Positions 14,574 to 21,685 of a stretch of 22,443 bases of DNA are shown here, in pieces (the first letter of the stretch is position 1; the number at the start of each line of letters is the position of its first letter). The position numbers and the translations under genes are program-made. The notes below the pieces were generated by a model. It did no database searches and was not told the origin of the DNA. It worked only from the letters and a program-made list of their open reading frames with translations. Source of the stretch: Pseudomonadota bacterium. GTDB lineage: Bacteria; Desulfobacterota; Desulfobacteria; Desulfobacterales; Desulfobacteraceae. The DNA lies in contig JAHIVS010000321.1 in NCBI GenBank assembly GCA_018816605.1, positions 1 through 22,443 of the forward strand, given 5' to 3'.

Positions 14574-14587
14574 CGGTCCATGGACCG
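14574..14587. promoter_or_regulatory. Perfect 14-bp palindrome CGGTCCATGGACCG
   Basis: The palindrome lies in the 157-bp gap between the protease gene and the 66-residue gene, 57 bp before the latter's ATG. Its lack of a spacer and GC-rich ends suit a dimeric DNA-binding protein better than an RNA hairpin. No matching regulator was recognised in the window. Confidence 0.4.
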
Positions 14588-14643
14588 ATACTAGTACCAT
14601 GGGCACGTGTATGGATCAGATCTTAAATGAAGGAAAAAATATC

Positions 14644-14844
14644 ATGAATACAAATACAAAACCGTTTGAAGTAAAAAAGACATTTGGACTGGGGGTTTTA
14701 TTAAAACTGACCAAAAAAAATGTTCCCGGCATAGAAATCACAACCAATGGAAAGAAATTCACCTCCAATGTCACCCTCAATGAAATGAGCGATGCCGTGA
14801 ATGCGACCATGAAAACCCATAATATCCGGCTAAAGATTAAATAG
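14644..14844 (+). CDS. Uncharacterised 66-residue protein
   Basis: ATG 14644 is chosen because AGGA lies nine bases upstream (14631-14634); an in-frame start at 14554 would add 30 residues with no ribosome binding site. The product is small and basic with no membrane segment, no cysteine and no signal peptide. It shows an N-terminal Lys-rich part (FEVKKTFGLGVLLKLTKKN), a central ITTNGKKFTSNVTL that may form beta strands, and a Met-containing helix (NEMSDAVNATMKTHN). It is not HypC, HypA or a hydrogenase chaperone that I recognise. It is the last plus-strand gene before a terminator and may belong to the hydrogenase operon or be driven separately from the gap holding the palindrome. Confidence 0.6.
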   Translation: MNTNTKPFEVKKTFGLGVLLKLTKKNVPGIEITTNGKKFTSNVTLNEMSDAVNATMKTHNIRLKIK

Positions 14845-14906
14845 ACCCAAGCCTTACCGCATCATTCTTCCTTTGCCCCTTTAATCGGGCATCACAAAGA
14901 CCTGAG

Positions 14907-14941
14907 AAGTGCAATTCTTTTAAAAAAAGATTGCACTTTTT
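14907..14941 (+). terminator. Intrinsic terminator after the hydrogenase region
   Basis: AAGTGCAAT (14907-14915) pairs with ATTGCACTT (14930-14938) around an A/T-rich 14-nt loop that can extend the stem partly, followed by a run of five T. It lies 62 bp after the 66-residue gene and separates it from the parB-like gene. Confidence 0.7.
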
Positions 14942-15014
14942 GTCTGCAATGGGATATACCCTTGGCCTTGCCAAAACAGCATCCAAACATGACAACCGAA
15001 ACAGGGGAATACGA

Positions 15015-15752
15015 ATGAAAACCGATTATATAAATATTTCCGAACTAATCGTCCAGAATCCTTTTGCTTCCATTTTTCCCATTGGAAGCGATACCCTTGA
15101 CTCCATTTCCAAGGATATGGAGACCAACGGGTTTGATGATATTTTCCCCATCATTGCCTGGGAGGGAAAAAATATTGTGGTGGACGGTCATACCCGGTTT
15201 GCCGCGGCCAAAGCCGCGGGCCTCAAAGAGGTGTCCGTGCACTTTAAATCTTTTGAAAATGAAGATGACGCCATCTTGTACAGCTTTCATATCCAGCGCA
15301 ACCGCAGAAACATGTCCGACGAAGATATTCTGAGCTGCCTTTCCCTGCTGGATACCATCCACGGGTCCCGGGACAAAGGGAACCCAACCTTGAGCCGGAA
15401 AAAAACCAATGAACTGCGGGCCAAAGAATTGGGCATCAGCCCCCACAAGGTGGACAAGGCCCGCAAGGTCATGGAACATGGAAACGAGCAAATCCGGGAA
15501 AGCATCAGTTCCGGGGAAAAATCCATTAACAAGGCGTTTCAGGAAGTCCAGGAAGCCCGCCGTGAAAGCGGTGAAATCAAAGGTCCTGTCACCACCGGCC
15601 TCGGCAATGCTGCACGGTATACCCAGACCCTTGGCAAATTTCTAAAGGAATTGCAACGGATCAAGATGGATGGATGGCAGGATGTTTCCCAAAAAAAAGC
15701 CCTGGACGACCTTGAATCCATCAAGGAACTGATCAAAAGCGATTATCCCTGA
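15015..15752 (+). CDS. Orphan ParB-like DNA-binding protein
   Basis: The 245-residue product starts at ATG 15015 behind AGGGGA; the longer frame would begin inside the terminator hairpin. Residues 1-95 form a ParB/sulfiredoxin-fold domain with VVDGHTRFAAAKAAGL (55-70), where chromosomal ParB usually has GERRxRA. FHIQRNRRNMSDEDI (91-105) matches the following ParB box. A helix-turn-helix is likely at 129-170 (ELRAKELGISPHKVDKARKV). A basic helical tail follows. Canonical ParB binds CTP and loads on parS DNA; the changed motif makes a regulator or nucleotide-dependent clamp possible, but its activity cannot be read here. No parA and no parS are visible. It ends 10 bp inside the convergent TRAP permease gene, the two stop codons overlapping. 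Confidence 0.8.
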   Translation: MKTDYINISELIVQNPFASIFPIGSDTLDSISKDMETNGFDDIFPIIAWEGKNIVVDGHTRFAAAKAAGLKEVSVHFKSFENEDDAILYSFHIQRNRRNMSDEDILSCLSLLDTIHGSRDKGNPTLSRKKTNELRAKELGISPHKVDKARKVMEHGNEQIRESISSGEKSINKAFQEVQEARRESGEIKGPVTTGLGNAARYTQTLGKFLKELQRIKMDGWQDVSQKKALDDLESIKELIKSDYP

Positions 15753-17830
15753 TTCTCCAACTCTGTTTTCAGGAGAGTGCGGGATGCGCGCCAGTTGAGA
15801 ATAAATATTCCCATAAGCCCCACGAGGCCGGCCAGGTGTACCCACCAGGGGGAAGGCCAGAGCAGCGCTAGGGCACAGCCAAAGGTCAGCAGGCGGACGA
15901 ACAGGCCGATTTTCTTTTCCATGAACCCTTCCAACCCTGCGGCAAAGGCGTAAAGCCCGAACAGGGCAAAAAAGAAAATCATGAAATCATCGGCCCATGA
16001 GCCCCCGATAAAAGGGGTATAGGCAAACAACAGCGGGATGATGTACAGGCCCTTGGCCAGCTTCCAAGACTGAAAACCGGTGACCATTGGCTTGGTGCCG
16101 GCAATGGCGGCTGCCGTAAAGGCGGCCAGGGCCACCGGCGGCGTGACATTGGAATCCTGGCTCAGCCAGAAGATGATCAAATGCGCCGACAGCAGGGCAT
16201 AGGTCAGGGCATGGGGGGTTAAAACCGCTTCCCTCACCATGCCGGCCATGTCAACGGGCACCGCATCAACGACGGCCCGGGCGGCAGCTGCCGTCATGGG
16301 ACTTCCGATATTTGCCAGATGCTCGGGTGCGGCAATCATGAAGATGGCCTTTGCCGCCTCGGGAATCCGACCGCCGGCCAGGGCATCCACCAGAAGTCCG
16401 TCGGAAATCAGGGCATGGAGTGCCGGTGCCGAGAGAGTTCCCAGAACGATATAGGCTGCGGTCACGGGCAACCCCATGCCCAGCACCAACGAGGCAAGGG
16501 CAATCAGGGTGATGGCAATCACCAGGCTGTGCCCTGCCCACTGGTTGATCATCAGGGAAAAGGTATTGCCGATTCCTGCCGTGGCAATGATGTTGACGAT
16601 CAGGCCGACGGTACAGAGCAGAATGGCGGTCATCACCATATTCCGGGCACCCATGGCCAGGGCTTCGATGACAGCTTTTGCCCCCATGGGGTTGGGGCTC
16701 AGCCAGGAGGCGGCGATGACAGCCACAATGGAGATGCCTGCGGCATAGGTAGGGGTAAACCCATATATCAGAAGACCGATGAGCACTGCTATGGGCAAAA
16801 GAAAGACAACCCCCCCCTTTTTTAGCACCTCAAGGCCTGAAACCTCTTCCTGGTCCAGGGCATTGACAAAACTGCGTTTGGCCTCGATCCGGACAAAAAA
16901 TCCCACGGTGGCAAAATAGAGGATGGCCGGCAGGATACTGACCACGACAATGGTGTTGTAGGAAATCTGGGTGTAGGTGGCCATGACAAAGGCCCCGGCA
17001 CCCATGATCGGCGGCATCAGCTGCCCCCCTGTGGAAGCGGCAGCCTCAACCCCGGCAGCAAACCTAGGGGGAAAACCGGCCCGTTTCATGAGCGGAATGG
17101 TGATGACGCCGGTGGAGGCGGTGTTGGCCACGGCTGATCCCGAGATGGTTCCCATGAGGCCCGAGGCCATCACGGCCACAAGTCCCGGACCGCCCACCAT
17201 TTTCCCTGCCACGGCACGGGCCAGGTCAATGACAAATTCTCCGGCGCCGGACCGCAGCAGAAAAGCGCCGAACAAAATAAACATGAACACATAACTGGAC
17301 GAAATGCCGGCAATGGTTCCGAACAGGGCATCATCCCCATAGATACTGCGGAAAAGAATTGTTTCCGGGCTCAGGCCCGCAAACTTAAACACCCCGGAAA
17401 TCTTTCCTCCCCAAAAGCCGACATAGCTTAAGGCCACAAGAATCAGCACCGGAATAAACAGCCCTGCCACCCGCCGGGTGAATTCAAGGGCGCAGGCGAT
17501 CAGTATGCCCCCTGCGATCCACTCGGCGGGAACCATGCGCACCCCCCGGGCATAAATGGCATCTTCCATGGCAATGAGAAACAGGGCAGACCCTGCGGCC
17601 AGCACCCCCAGCAAAATATCCGGAACACGCCAGGCCAGGGAGGGATTCTTGCGCAGGGGATAGACCCAGGCGGCCATCAGGGCAAATCCTGCAAAATGCA
17701 GGGAATTCTGCCAAAGAGACGACAATACGGTGCCCACGTTGAACCAGATGTGCATCAGAGAGATGACCACACCCAGCAAGAGAAATAAACGGGAGGGAGG
17801 AACCTGGATTTTGATTTCAGTGGCCGACAT
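15743..17830 (-). CDS. TRAP transporter fused permease (4TM-12TM, TAXI type)
   Basis: The protein moves an organic substrate across the inner membrane with an ion gradient, using the binding protein encoded upstream. It is 695 residues from ATG 17830, preceded by GGAG; the frame extends 14 codons further upstream, into the hairpin region, without a better site. An N-terminal DctQ-like four-helix part (about 1-130) is joined to a DctM-like part with GLMGTISGSAVANTASTG and ASTGGQLMPPIMGAGAFVMA, the signature of this family, and TPPVALAAF near the C-terminal third. Between the APALHAL helix and SAHLIIFW lies an extra segment of roughly 65 residues not seen in typical members. The C-terminus has additional hydrophobic helices. 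Substrate cannot be predicted; TAXI systems often move glutamate-like or other carboxylates. Confidence 0.92.
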   Translation of the reverse strand: MSATEIKIQVPPSRLFLLLGVVISLMHIWFNVGTVLSSLWQNSLHFAGFALMAAWVYPLRKNPSLAWRVPDILLGVLAAGSALFLIAMEDAIYARGVRMVPAEWIAGGILIACALEFTRRVAGLFIPVLILVALSYVGFWGGKISGVFKFAGLSPETILFRSIYGDDALFGTIAGISSSYVFMFILFGAFLLRSGAGEFVIDLARAVAGKMVGGPGLVAVMASGLMGTISGSAVANTASTGVITIPLMKRAGFPPRFAAGVEAAASTGGQLMPPIMGAGAFVMATYTQISYNTIVVVSILPAILYFATVGFFVRIEAKRSFVNALDQEEVSGLEVLKKGGVVFLLPIAVLIGLLIYGFTPTYAAGISIVAVIAASWLSPNPMGAKAVIEALAMGARNMVMTAILLCTVGLIVNIIATAGIGNTFSLMINQWAGHSLVIAITLIALASLVLGMGLPVTAAYIVLGTLSAPALHALISDGLLVDALAGGRIPEAAKAIFMIAAPEHLANIGSPMTAAAARAVVDAVPVDMAGMVREAVLTPHALTYALLSAHLIIFWLSQDSNVTPPVALAAFTAAAIAGTKPMVTGFQSWKLAKGLYIIPLLFAYTPFIGGSWADDFMIFFFALFGLYAFAAGLEGFMEKKIGLFVRLLTFGCALALLWPSPWWVHLAGLVGLMGIFILNWRASRTLLKTELENQG

Positions 17831-17858
17831 TTCAATGGACTCCAGAAAATAATGTTTT

Positions 17859-17883
17859 GCGGCCGCCCCCAAAGGGCGGCCGC
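17859..17883 (-). repeat. Perfect 10-bp GC hairpin between TRAP binding protein and permease
   Basis: GCGGCCGCCC (17859-17868) and GGGCGGCCGC (17874-17883) pair around a 5-nt loop, within the 68-bp gap. There is no T-run. Such hairpins commonly protect the 3' end of the upstream binding-protein message, giving more binding protein than permease. Partial termination is an alternative. Confidence 0.75.
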
Positions 17884-17898
17884 GGGAGATTCAGTCTG

Positions 17899-18927
17899 TT
17901 AGTTTGCCAAAAGGCGGGCAGGAATCTTGATGCCCACTTCCTGGTAATACTTTGCGGCGCCCGGGTGCAGGGGCATCGGCAACCCTTCAATGGCTTTTTC
18001 CAGGGCCATGGCCTTGGTGGCCGCATGGATGGCATTGAGGAAGGGCAGATTCTCGTAAGTGGTCTTGGTGATCTGGTAAACCGCATCCGCATCCACATCA
18101 GCCCGCACGGAAAGAAAATTCGGCTGGGCGATGGTGTTGATGGCCTTTTCCTGGCCCGGATAGGTACCGGGCGGAATCACAAACCGGGTCCAAAGTTCCA
18201 TGCCCCCATCGGCCTGGATCCGTTGCTCGTCGGTGAAGTCCAGGACAACAATATCTTTGCCCATGGAGGCCATGGCCTTGGTCACGGCACTGACAGGGGA
18301 TCCGGCCGGAGTGCTCATGCCGGCGGCCTGGCCGTTCTGCATGGCATCTGCAGACGGACCATAGCCAACATAGATCAGGTTGTAGTCTTTTTCGACATCC
18401 GCACCCAGATGGCCCAGCAATACGGTATTGGAACCCAGGGTACCGGAATTCTTCTTGCCCAGGGAAAGGGTTTGTCCTTTCATCCCGAGCAGGTCGGAAG
18501 CAGTGCCGGTTTTGGCAAATTTCCGATTCACGGTAAAATGTTCAACATTCTGCCAGAGCATGGTAACCGAGCGCAGATTTTTCTGGGGGCCTTCGCTTTC
18601 TATGGGACCGGTCCCCTTCCAGGCATAGGCACCGTAAAGACCCTGGAGAATGGCGAACTGGACTTCATTCTCCCGCAGCAGTTTGATGTTTTCCCCGGAA
18701 CCGGCAGAACTGATGGCCGAAAGGCCGATCTTCCGGGTGGGCTGGAGCTTGACCTTGACCAGGGTCGACAGGGCAACGCCGACCGGATAATAGGTGCCGC
18801 CAGTGGAGGCGGTGGCCATCAGGTAACTGCGTTCCTGCTCCGCCTGGACAGTGCCGGTGAAAACCGAACCCAACAATAGTGCCAATACCGCAACCATAAA
18901 AGTGACTTGCCTGATCCCCATGCTCAT
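17899..18927 (-). CDS. TAXI-family TRAP solute-binding protein
   Basis: This periplasmic protein captures substrate for the adjacent fused permease. It has 342 residues and a Sec signal peptide (about 1-29, charged start, hydrophobic core, predicted cleavage after VQA). The mature start has LMATASTGGTYYPVGVALSTLV, the glycine-rich hallmark of the TAXI family. Further family-like elements are AISSAGSGENIKLLRENEVQFAI-type sequence near 73-94 and a P-G-Y/L-HPGAAKYYQEVGI end. GGAGGAGG precedes the ATG strongly. A promoter, a dyad and a Rex-like box lie just upstream, so expression is probably regulated. The gene is followed by a GC hairpin and then the permease, a standard operon order for this type. 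Confidence 0.93.
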   Translation of the reverse strand: MSMGIRQVTFMVAVLALLLGSVFTGTVQAEQERSYLMATASTGGTYYPVGVALSTLVKVKLQPTRKIGLSAISSAGSGENIKLLRENEVQFAILQGLYGAYAWKGTGPIESEGPQKNLRSVTMLWQNVEHFTVNRKFAKTGTASDLLGMKGQTLSLGKKNSGTLGSNTVLLGHLGADVEKDYNLIYVGYGPSADAMQNGQAAGMSTPAGSPVSAVTKAMASMGKDIVVLDFTDEQRIQADGGMELWTRFVIPPGTYPGQEKAINTIAQPNFLSVRADVDADAVYQITKTTYENLPFLNAIHAATKAMALEKAIEGLPMPLHPGAAKYYQEVGIKIPARLLAN

Positions 18928-18951
18928 TTTTTCCTCCTCCTGTTTAAGGTT

Positions 18952-18969
18952 GTGTTAACAATTGAACAA
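18952..18969. promoter_or_regulatory. Rex-like operator candidate
   Basis: GTGTTAA-CAAT-TGAACAA matches 12 of 14 fixed positions of TTGTTAA-N4-TTAACAA, the consensus for the NADH/NAD+-sensing repressor Rex. It would lie just downstream of the predicted start of transcription of the TRAP operon, a common repressor position. A chance match in AT-rich DNA cannot be excluded. Confidence 0.4.
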
Positions 18970-18984
18970 TGGTCTTGTGACCAT
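18969..18984. promoter_or_regulatory. Dyad ATGGTC-N4-GACCAT overlapping the TRAP promoter
   Basis: A perfect 6-bp inverted repeat with a 4-bp spacer overlaps the proposed -10 element. TGGT...ACCA dyads are typical of FadR-subfamily GntR regulators that control uptake of organic acids. No such regulator is encoded in the window. Confidence 0.45.
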
Positions 18985-19009
18985 AGGATGGAGACCTGCT
19001 TTTTGTCAA
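18980..19009 (-). promoter_or_regulatory. Sigma70 promoter of the TRAP operon
   Basis: On the minus strand a perfect TTGACA (19009-19004) is followed after 18 bp by TATGGT (18985-18980), 4 of 6 to the -10 consensus. The start codon is about 50 bp downstream. Confidence 0.5.
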
Positions 19010-19021
19010 CATTCTCCTGGG

Positions 19022-19058
19022 AAAAACCGATTTGCAGTTCTCAAAACAGTCTGATCGG
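19022..19058 (-). terminator. Possible intrinsic terminator of the AT-rich orphan gene
   Basis: On the minus strand CCGAT and ATCGG close a stem whose interior can pair further (CAG/CTG), followed by five T residues. It begins directly after the stop codon at 19061 and lies before the TRAP promoter. Confidence 0.4.
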
Positions 19059-19060
19059 AA

Positions 19061-19531
19061 TTAGAGATAGTCGAGGTAATGGCTGGCAGAGACGGGCTCT
19101 GGGAAATCACTATTTGTCAGGACTGGGATTTCAAACCCTTCAGAATTCAACCAGAAAAAAACGTCTTGAAGATCATGAAAAAATCGCCAATGTATCCTGC
19201 TTTTGAATTCATCGTTGACCATATCCAAAAGATATTTTGATAAAGAAAAATTTTCAGGCGCCAAGTAGTACGCAATGAAGAGGGCGTTGTAATGCCCTGA
19301 GATGTGTTGGTTTAACTCCAAAAATTTTTGGTAACATTCCGGAGTTTGGGAGCCCCATTTGCGACCATCAAAGATAACACATCTTCTTTGTTCCGGTTTG
19401 GATTCCACACGTTTCTTCAGAAGAGTGCTATAAATTTCGGCGCATTCGGTGTTCCACGATTCTGCAACGCTGATAAGCGTGTAATTTGTCACAAATTTGA
19501 ATGCGAATGATCCATGTGGGGTTCTCTTCAT
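19061..19531 (-). CDS. Uncharacterised 156-residue protein, STAS-like pattern possible
   Basis: I do not recognise this protein with confidence. The start is placed at ATG 19531 (MKRTPHGSF), since the 12 codons before it lie in a very AT-rich stretch; no Shine-Dalgarno sequence supports either choice. The alternation of a strand (TLISVAESWN), a helix (ECAEIYSTLLKKRVE), a strand ending in RRCVIFDGRKWG, and a helix (PECYQKFLELNQHI) resembles STAS-like or SpoIIAA-like small signalling domains. The last part is rich in Phe and Trp (HWRFFHDLQDVFFWLNSEGFE). It is soluble, lacks a signal peptide, and is visibly more AT-rich than its neighbours, which may indicate acquisition. It is divergent from the DUF1499 gene. 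Confidence 0.5.
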   Translation of the reverse strand: MKRTPHGSFAFKFVTNYTLISVAESWNTECAEIYSTLLKKRVESKPEQRRCVIFDGRKWGSQTPECYQKFLELNQHISGHYNALFIAYYLAPENFSLSKYLLDMVNDEFKSRIHWRFFHDLQDVFFWLNSEGFEIPVLTNSDFPEPVSASHYLDYL

Positions 19532-19740
19532 GGAATATATATAAATTAATATATGGCGATCTGTCAATCATCACAAAATGATAACTTCAAAACGGGTAAT
19601 TGGAAAAATCACCTCTGGAAATCAAAGGGAAAAACACTCTTTTTCCAACACCTTTATTTCAGTTGGCAAAAATCCTTAGGGGATGTGACGCGCCGCACCC
19701 ATGCCCCAAGGTGATATTGTCCCTGGATCTGCCTGAACCC

Positions 19741-19769
19741 TTGACTTTCCAGTTTTACACCCATATTGT
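19741..19769 (+). promoter_or_regulatory. Sigma70 promoter of the DUF1499 lipoprotein gene
   Basis: TTGACT (19741-19746) and TATTGT (19764-19769) are spaced by 17 bp, 44 bp before the ATG. TATTG-TGTA-CAATA forms a small inverted repeat over the -10, a possible operator. Confidence 0.5.
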
Positions 19770-19812
19770 GTACAATACAAATAAAAATTGTTCTTGAAAT
19801 CCGAGGTAAAAA

Positions 19813-20265
19813 ATGAAAGGTCTTGGCGTCTCAATAATTGGATGCATGATGTTATTTGCCTGTGCAGGACACCCACCGGAAAATTTAGGCGTCCGTGAAA
19901 ACCGCTTGGCAAAATGTCCGGCCAGACCCAATTGCGTCAGCAGCCAGGCTGTTGATGAAGATCATTTCCTTCCGCCCCTGCAATACCAGGGTGAAAAAGA
20001 GACTGCCGTCGCCCTTCTGAAAAAAGTGCTGTCCTCATTTGAAAGAATGACCATCCTCACGGAAAAGGACAACTACCTTCACATTGAATGCAAATCAAGC
20101 CGCATGGGATTTGTCGATGACCTGGAGTTTTATTTTTCGGCAGAAAAACAAATCCAGGTCCGCTCCGCCTCCCGGGTCGGGTACTCAGATCTCGGTGTAA
20201 ACCGCAGGCGGGTGGAAAAGCTGCGTGAACTGTTTGCGGCCCAATTGCGCAACACACAAAAATGA
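19813..20265 (+). CDS. DUF1499-family lipoprotein
   Basis: This 150-residue protein has a lipoprotein signal: a short charged start, a hydrophobic core (VSIIGCMMLF) and a lipobox LFAC with the lipidated cysteine at 17. The mature part matches DUF1499: LAKCPARPNCVSSQA (33-47), a central beta region, FVDDLEFYF (98-106), and SASRVGYSDLGVNRRRVEKLR (117-137). The family has no assigned biochemical function that I know of. It should sit on the periplasmic face of a membrane. GAGG lies eight bases before the ATG. A good promoter candidate lies just upstream and the gene is probably monocistronic. Confidence 0.88.
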   Translation: MKGLGVSIIGCMMLFACAGHPPENLGVRENRLAKCPARPNCVSSQAVDEDHFLPPLQYQGEKETAVALLKKVLSSFERMTILTEKDNYLHIECKSSRMGFVDDLEFYFSAEKQIQVRSASRVGYSDLGVNRRRVEKLRELFAAQLRNTQK

Positions 20266-20458
20266 ACCCTTGAAAAAGGATGGCAGGTTTTGCCCATTCC
20301 ATAAAAATTTTCTTGACAATTTTGTCCATTTGGTCCATTTAAGCAGGTCCAATAATTTGGAGAACAAAAAACAATGAGGTTTCGGGCATTTATTCTGACC
20401 ACATCAAAATGGGTGATTGTCTGATATTTTATTAATACCTATATTTGGAGTAAGCGCC

Positions 20459-21622
20459 ATGCCCCTACAACTTGAAGAATACATGAGCCTTGAAACCTTT
20501 GACAGAATCAGGGCCTTTTCCGATGATAAGGAAACGCCCTTCCTGGTGATTGATACCGCCACCATAACCGATCGGCTTGAAAAACTGGTCAATGCATTTC
20601 CCTATGCCAGTATTTATTATGCCGTAAAAGCAAACCCGGCAATTGAGATTCTTACCATGCTTCGGGACAAAAATGTGAATTTCGATATTGCGTCGGTTTA
20701 TGAACTGGATCGGGTCCTTTCCCTTGGTATCAGCCCGGACAAAGTCAGTTTCGGCAACACCATAAAAAAAAGCAAGGATGTCCGGTATTTTTATCAAAAA
20801 GGGGTTCGCATGTTTGCAACCGATTCCGAGGCAGATATCCGCAATATTGCCAAGGCAGCCCCGGGGTCTAAAATTTATATCCGAATATTGAGCGAAGGAA
20901 CCCTCACCGCAGACTGGCCGCTTTCCAGAAAATTCGGGTGCCAGACGGATATGGCCATGGACCTGATTATTCTTGCCAAGGACCTGGGCCTTATCCCCTA
21001 CGGAATCTCTTTCCACGTGGGGTCCCAGCAGCGGGATATCGGTGCATGGGATGCGGCCATTGGAAAAGTTAAGGTTATTTTTGAAAGACTTCAGGAAGAA
21101 GACGGCATTGAATTGAAAATGATCAATCTTGGGGGAGGATTTCCTGCCAATTATATCACAAAAGCCAATGACCTTGAAACCTATGCCCAGGAAATCACCC
21201 GGTTTCTGAAAGAAGGGTTTGGCGAAAATCTGCCCCAGATCATTTTGGAACCCGGCCGTTCGATTATGGGGGATGCCGGCGTTCTGGTCAGCGAGGTGGT
21301 CCTGATTTCAAGAAAATCCAGAACCGCCCTGAACCGTTGGGTCTATACGGATGTGGGGAAATTTTCAGGATTGATAGAGACATTGGGCGAAGCCATCAAA
21401 TATCCCCTCTTCACCGGAAAAAAAGGCGAGGTGGAAGAAGCGATTATTGCCGGTCCGACCTGCGACAGTGCGGATATATTATATGAAGACTATAAATACA
21501 AACTGCCCCTGAACCTGGCCATCAGCGACCGGATCTACTGGTTGTCCACCGGTGCATATACCAACACCTACAGTGCCATTGAATTTAATGGCTTTCCGCC
21601 ATTAAAATCCTATTTTATCTAG
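20459..21622 (+). CDS. PLP-dependent ornithine/lysine-type decarboxylase (fold type III)
   Basis: The enzyme should remove CO2 from ornithine or lysine to give putrescine or cadaverine, for polyamine synthesis in the cytoplasm. The start at 20459 has GGAG eight bases upstream; the longer frame from 20417 has none. The 387-residue protein has the PLP lysine K57 in YYAVKANP, the cofactor-stacking HVGSQ (186-190), the phosphate-binding GGGFPA (225-230) and EPGRS (264-268), and the active-site C335-D336 in GPTCDSADILYEDY from the partner subunit. NTYSAIEFNGFPP near the end is typical of bacterial ornithine decarboxylases. Diaminopimelate and carboxynorspermidine decarboxylases share the fold but differ in the C335 region. 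Ornithine versus lysine cannot be settled by eye. It is transcribed alone, ending at a strong terminator. Confidence 0.9.
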   Translation: MPLQLEEYMSLETFDRIRAFSDDKETPFLVIDTATITDRLEKLVNAFPYASIYYAVKANPAIEILTMLRDKNVNFDIASVYELDRVLSLGISPDKVSFGNTIKKSKDVRYFYQKGVRMFATDSEADIRNIAKAAPGSKIYIRILSEGTLTADWPLSRKFGCQTDMAMDLIILAKDLGLIPYGISFHVGSQQRDIGAWDAAIGKVKVIFERLQEEDGIELKMINLGGGFPANYITKANDLETYAQEITRFLKEGFGENLPQIILEPGRSIMGDAGVLVSEVVLISRKSRTALNRWVYTDVGKFSGLIETLGEAIKYPLFTGKKGEVEEAIIAGPTCDSADILYEDYKYKLPLNLAISDRIYWLSTGAYTNTYSAIEFNGFPPLKSYFI

Positions 21623-21647
21623 CAAAAATAAGTCCGATTATATTCAG

Positions 21648-21685
21648 CCAGAAAAGTCCGGGGCTTTCGCCCCGGACTTTTCTGG
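21648..21685. terminator. Bidirectional intrinsic terminator
   Basis: A perfect 17-bp stem (21648-21664 with 21669-21685) closes a TTTC loop. GTCCGGGGC/GCCCCGGAC forms the core, and each strand carries TTTT after it. It lies between the convergent decarboxylase gene and the hibernation factor gene, touching the latter's stop codon, and should serve both. Confidence 0.9.

Noticed and set aside
14534..14626. 30-codon frame between the protease gene and the 66-residue gene
   Set aside because: It has no convincing ribosome binding site and spans the palindrome at 14574. The peptide looks random, unlike the 28-codon frame at 11112.
14931..15014. Longer start for the ParB-like protein
   Set aside because: The upstream start lies inside the terminator hairpin, while ATG 15015 has its own AGGGGA site and begins the conserved domain.
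15015..15752. Plasmid or chromosome partition locus
   Set aside because: No parA, parS or origin features were seen nearby, and the neighbours are metabolic genes.
19677..19713. Inverted repeat with CCTTAGGGG and CCCCAAGG
   Set aside because: The arms are offset by an extra A, the loop is long and no T-run follows, so neither a terminator nor an operator is supported.
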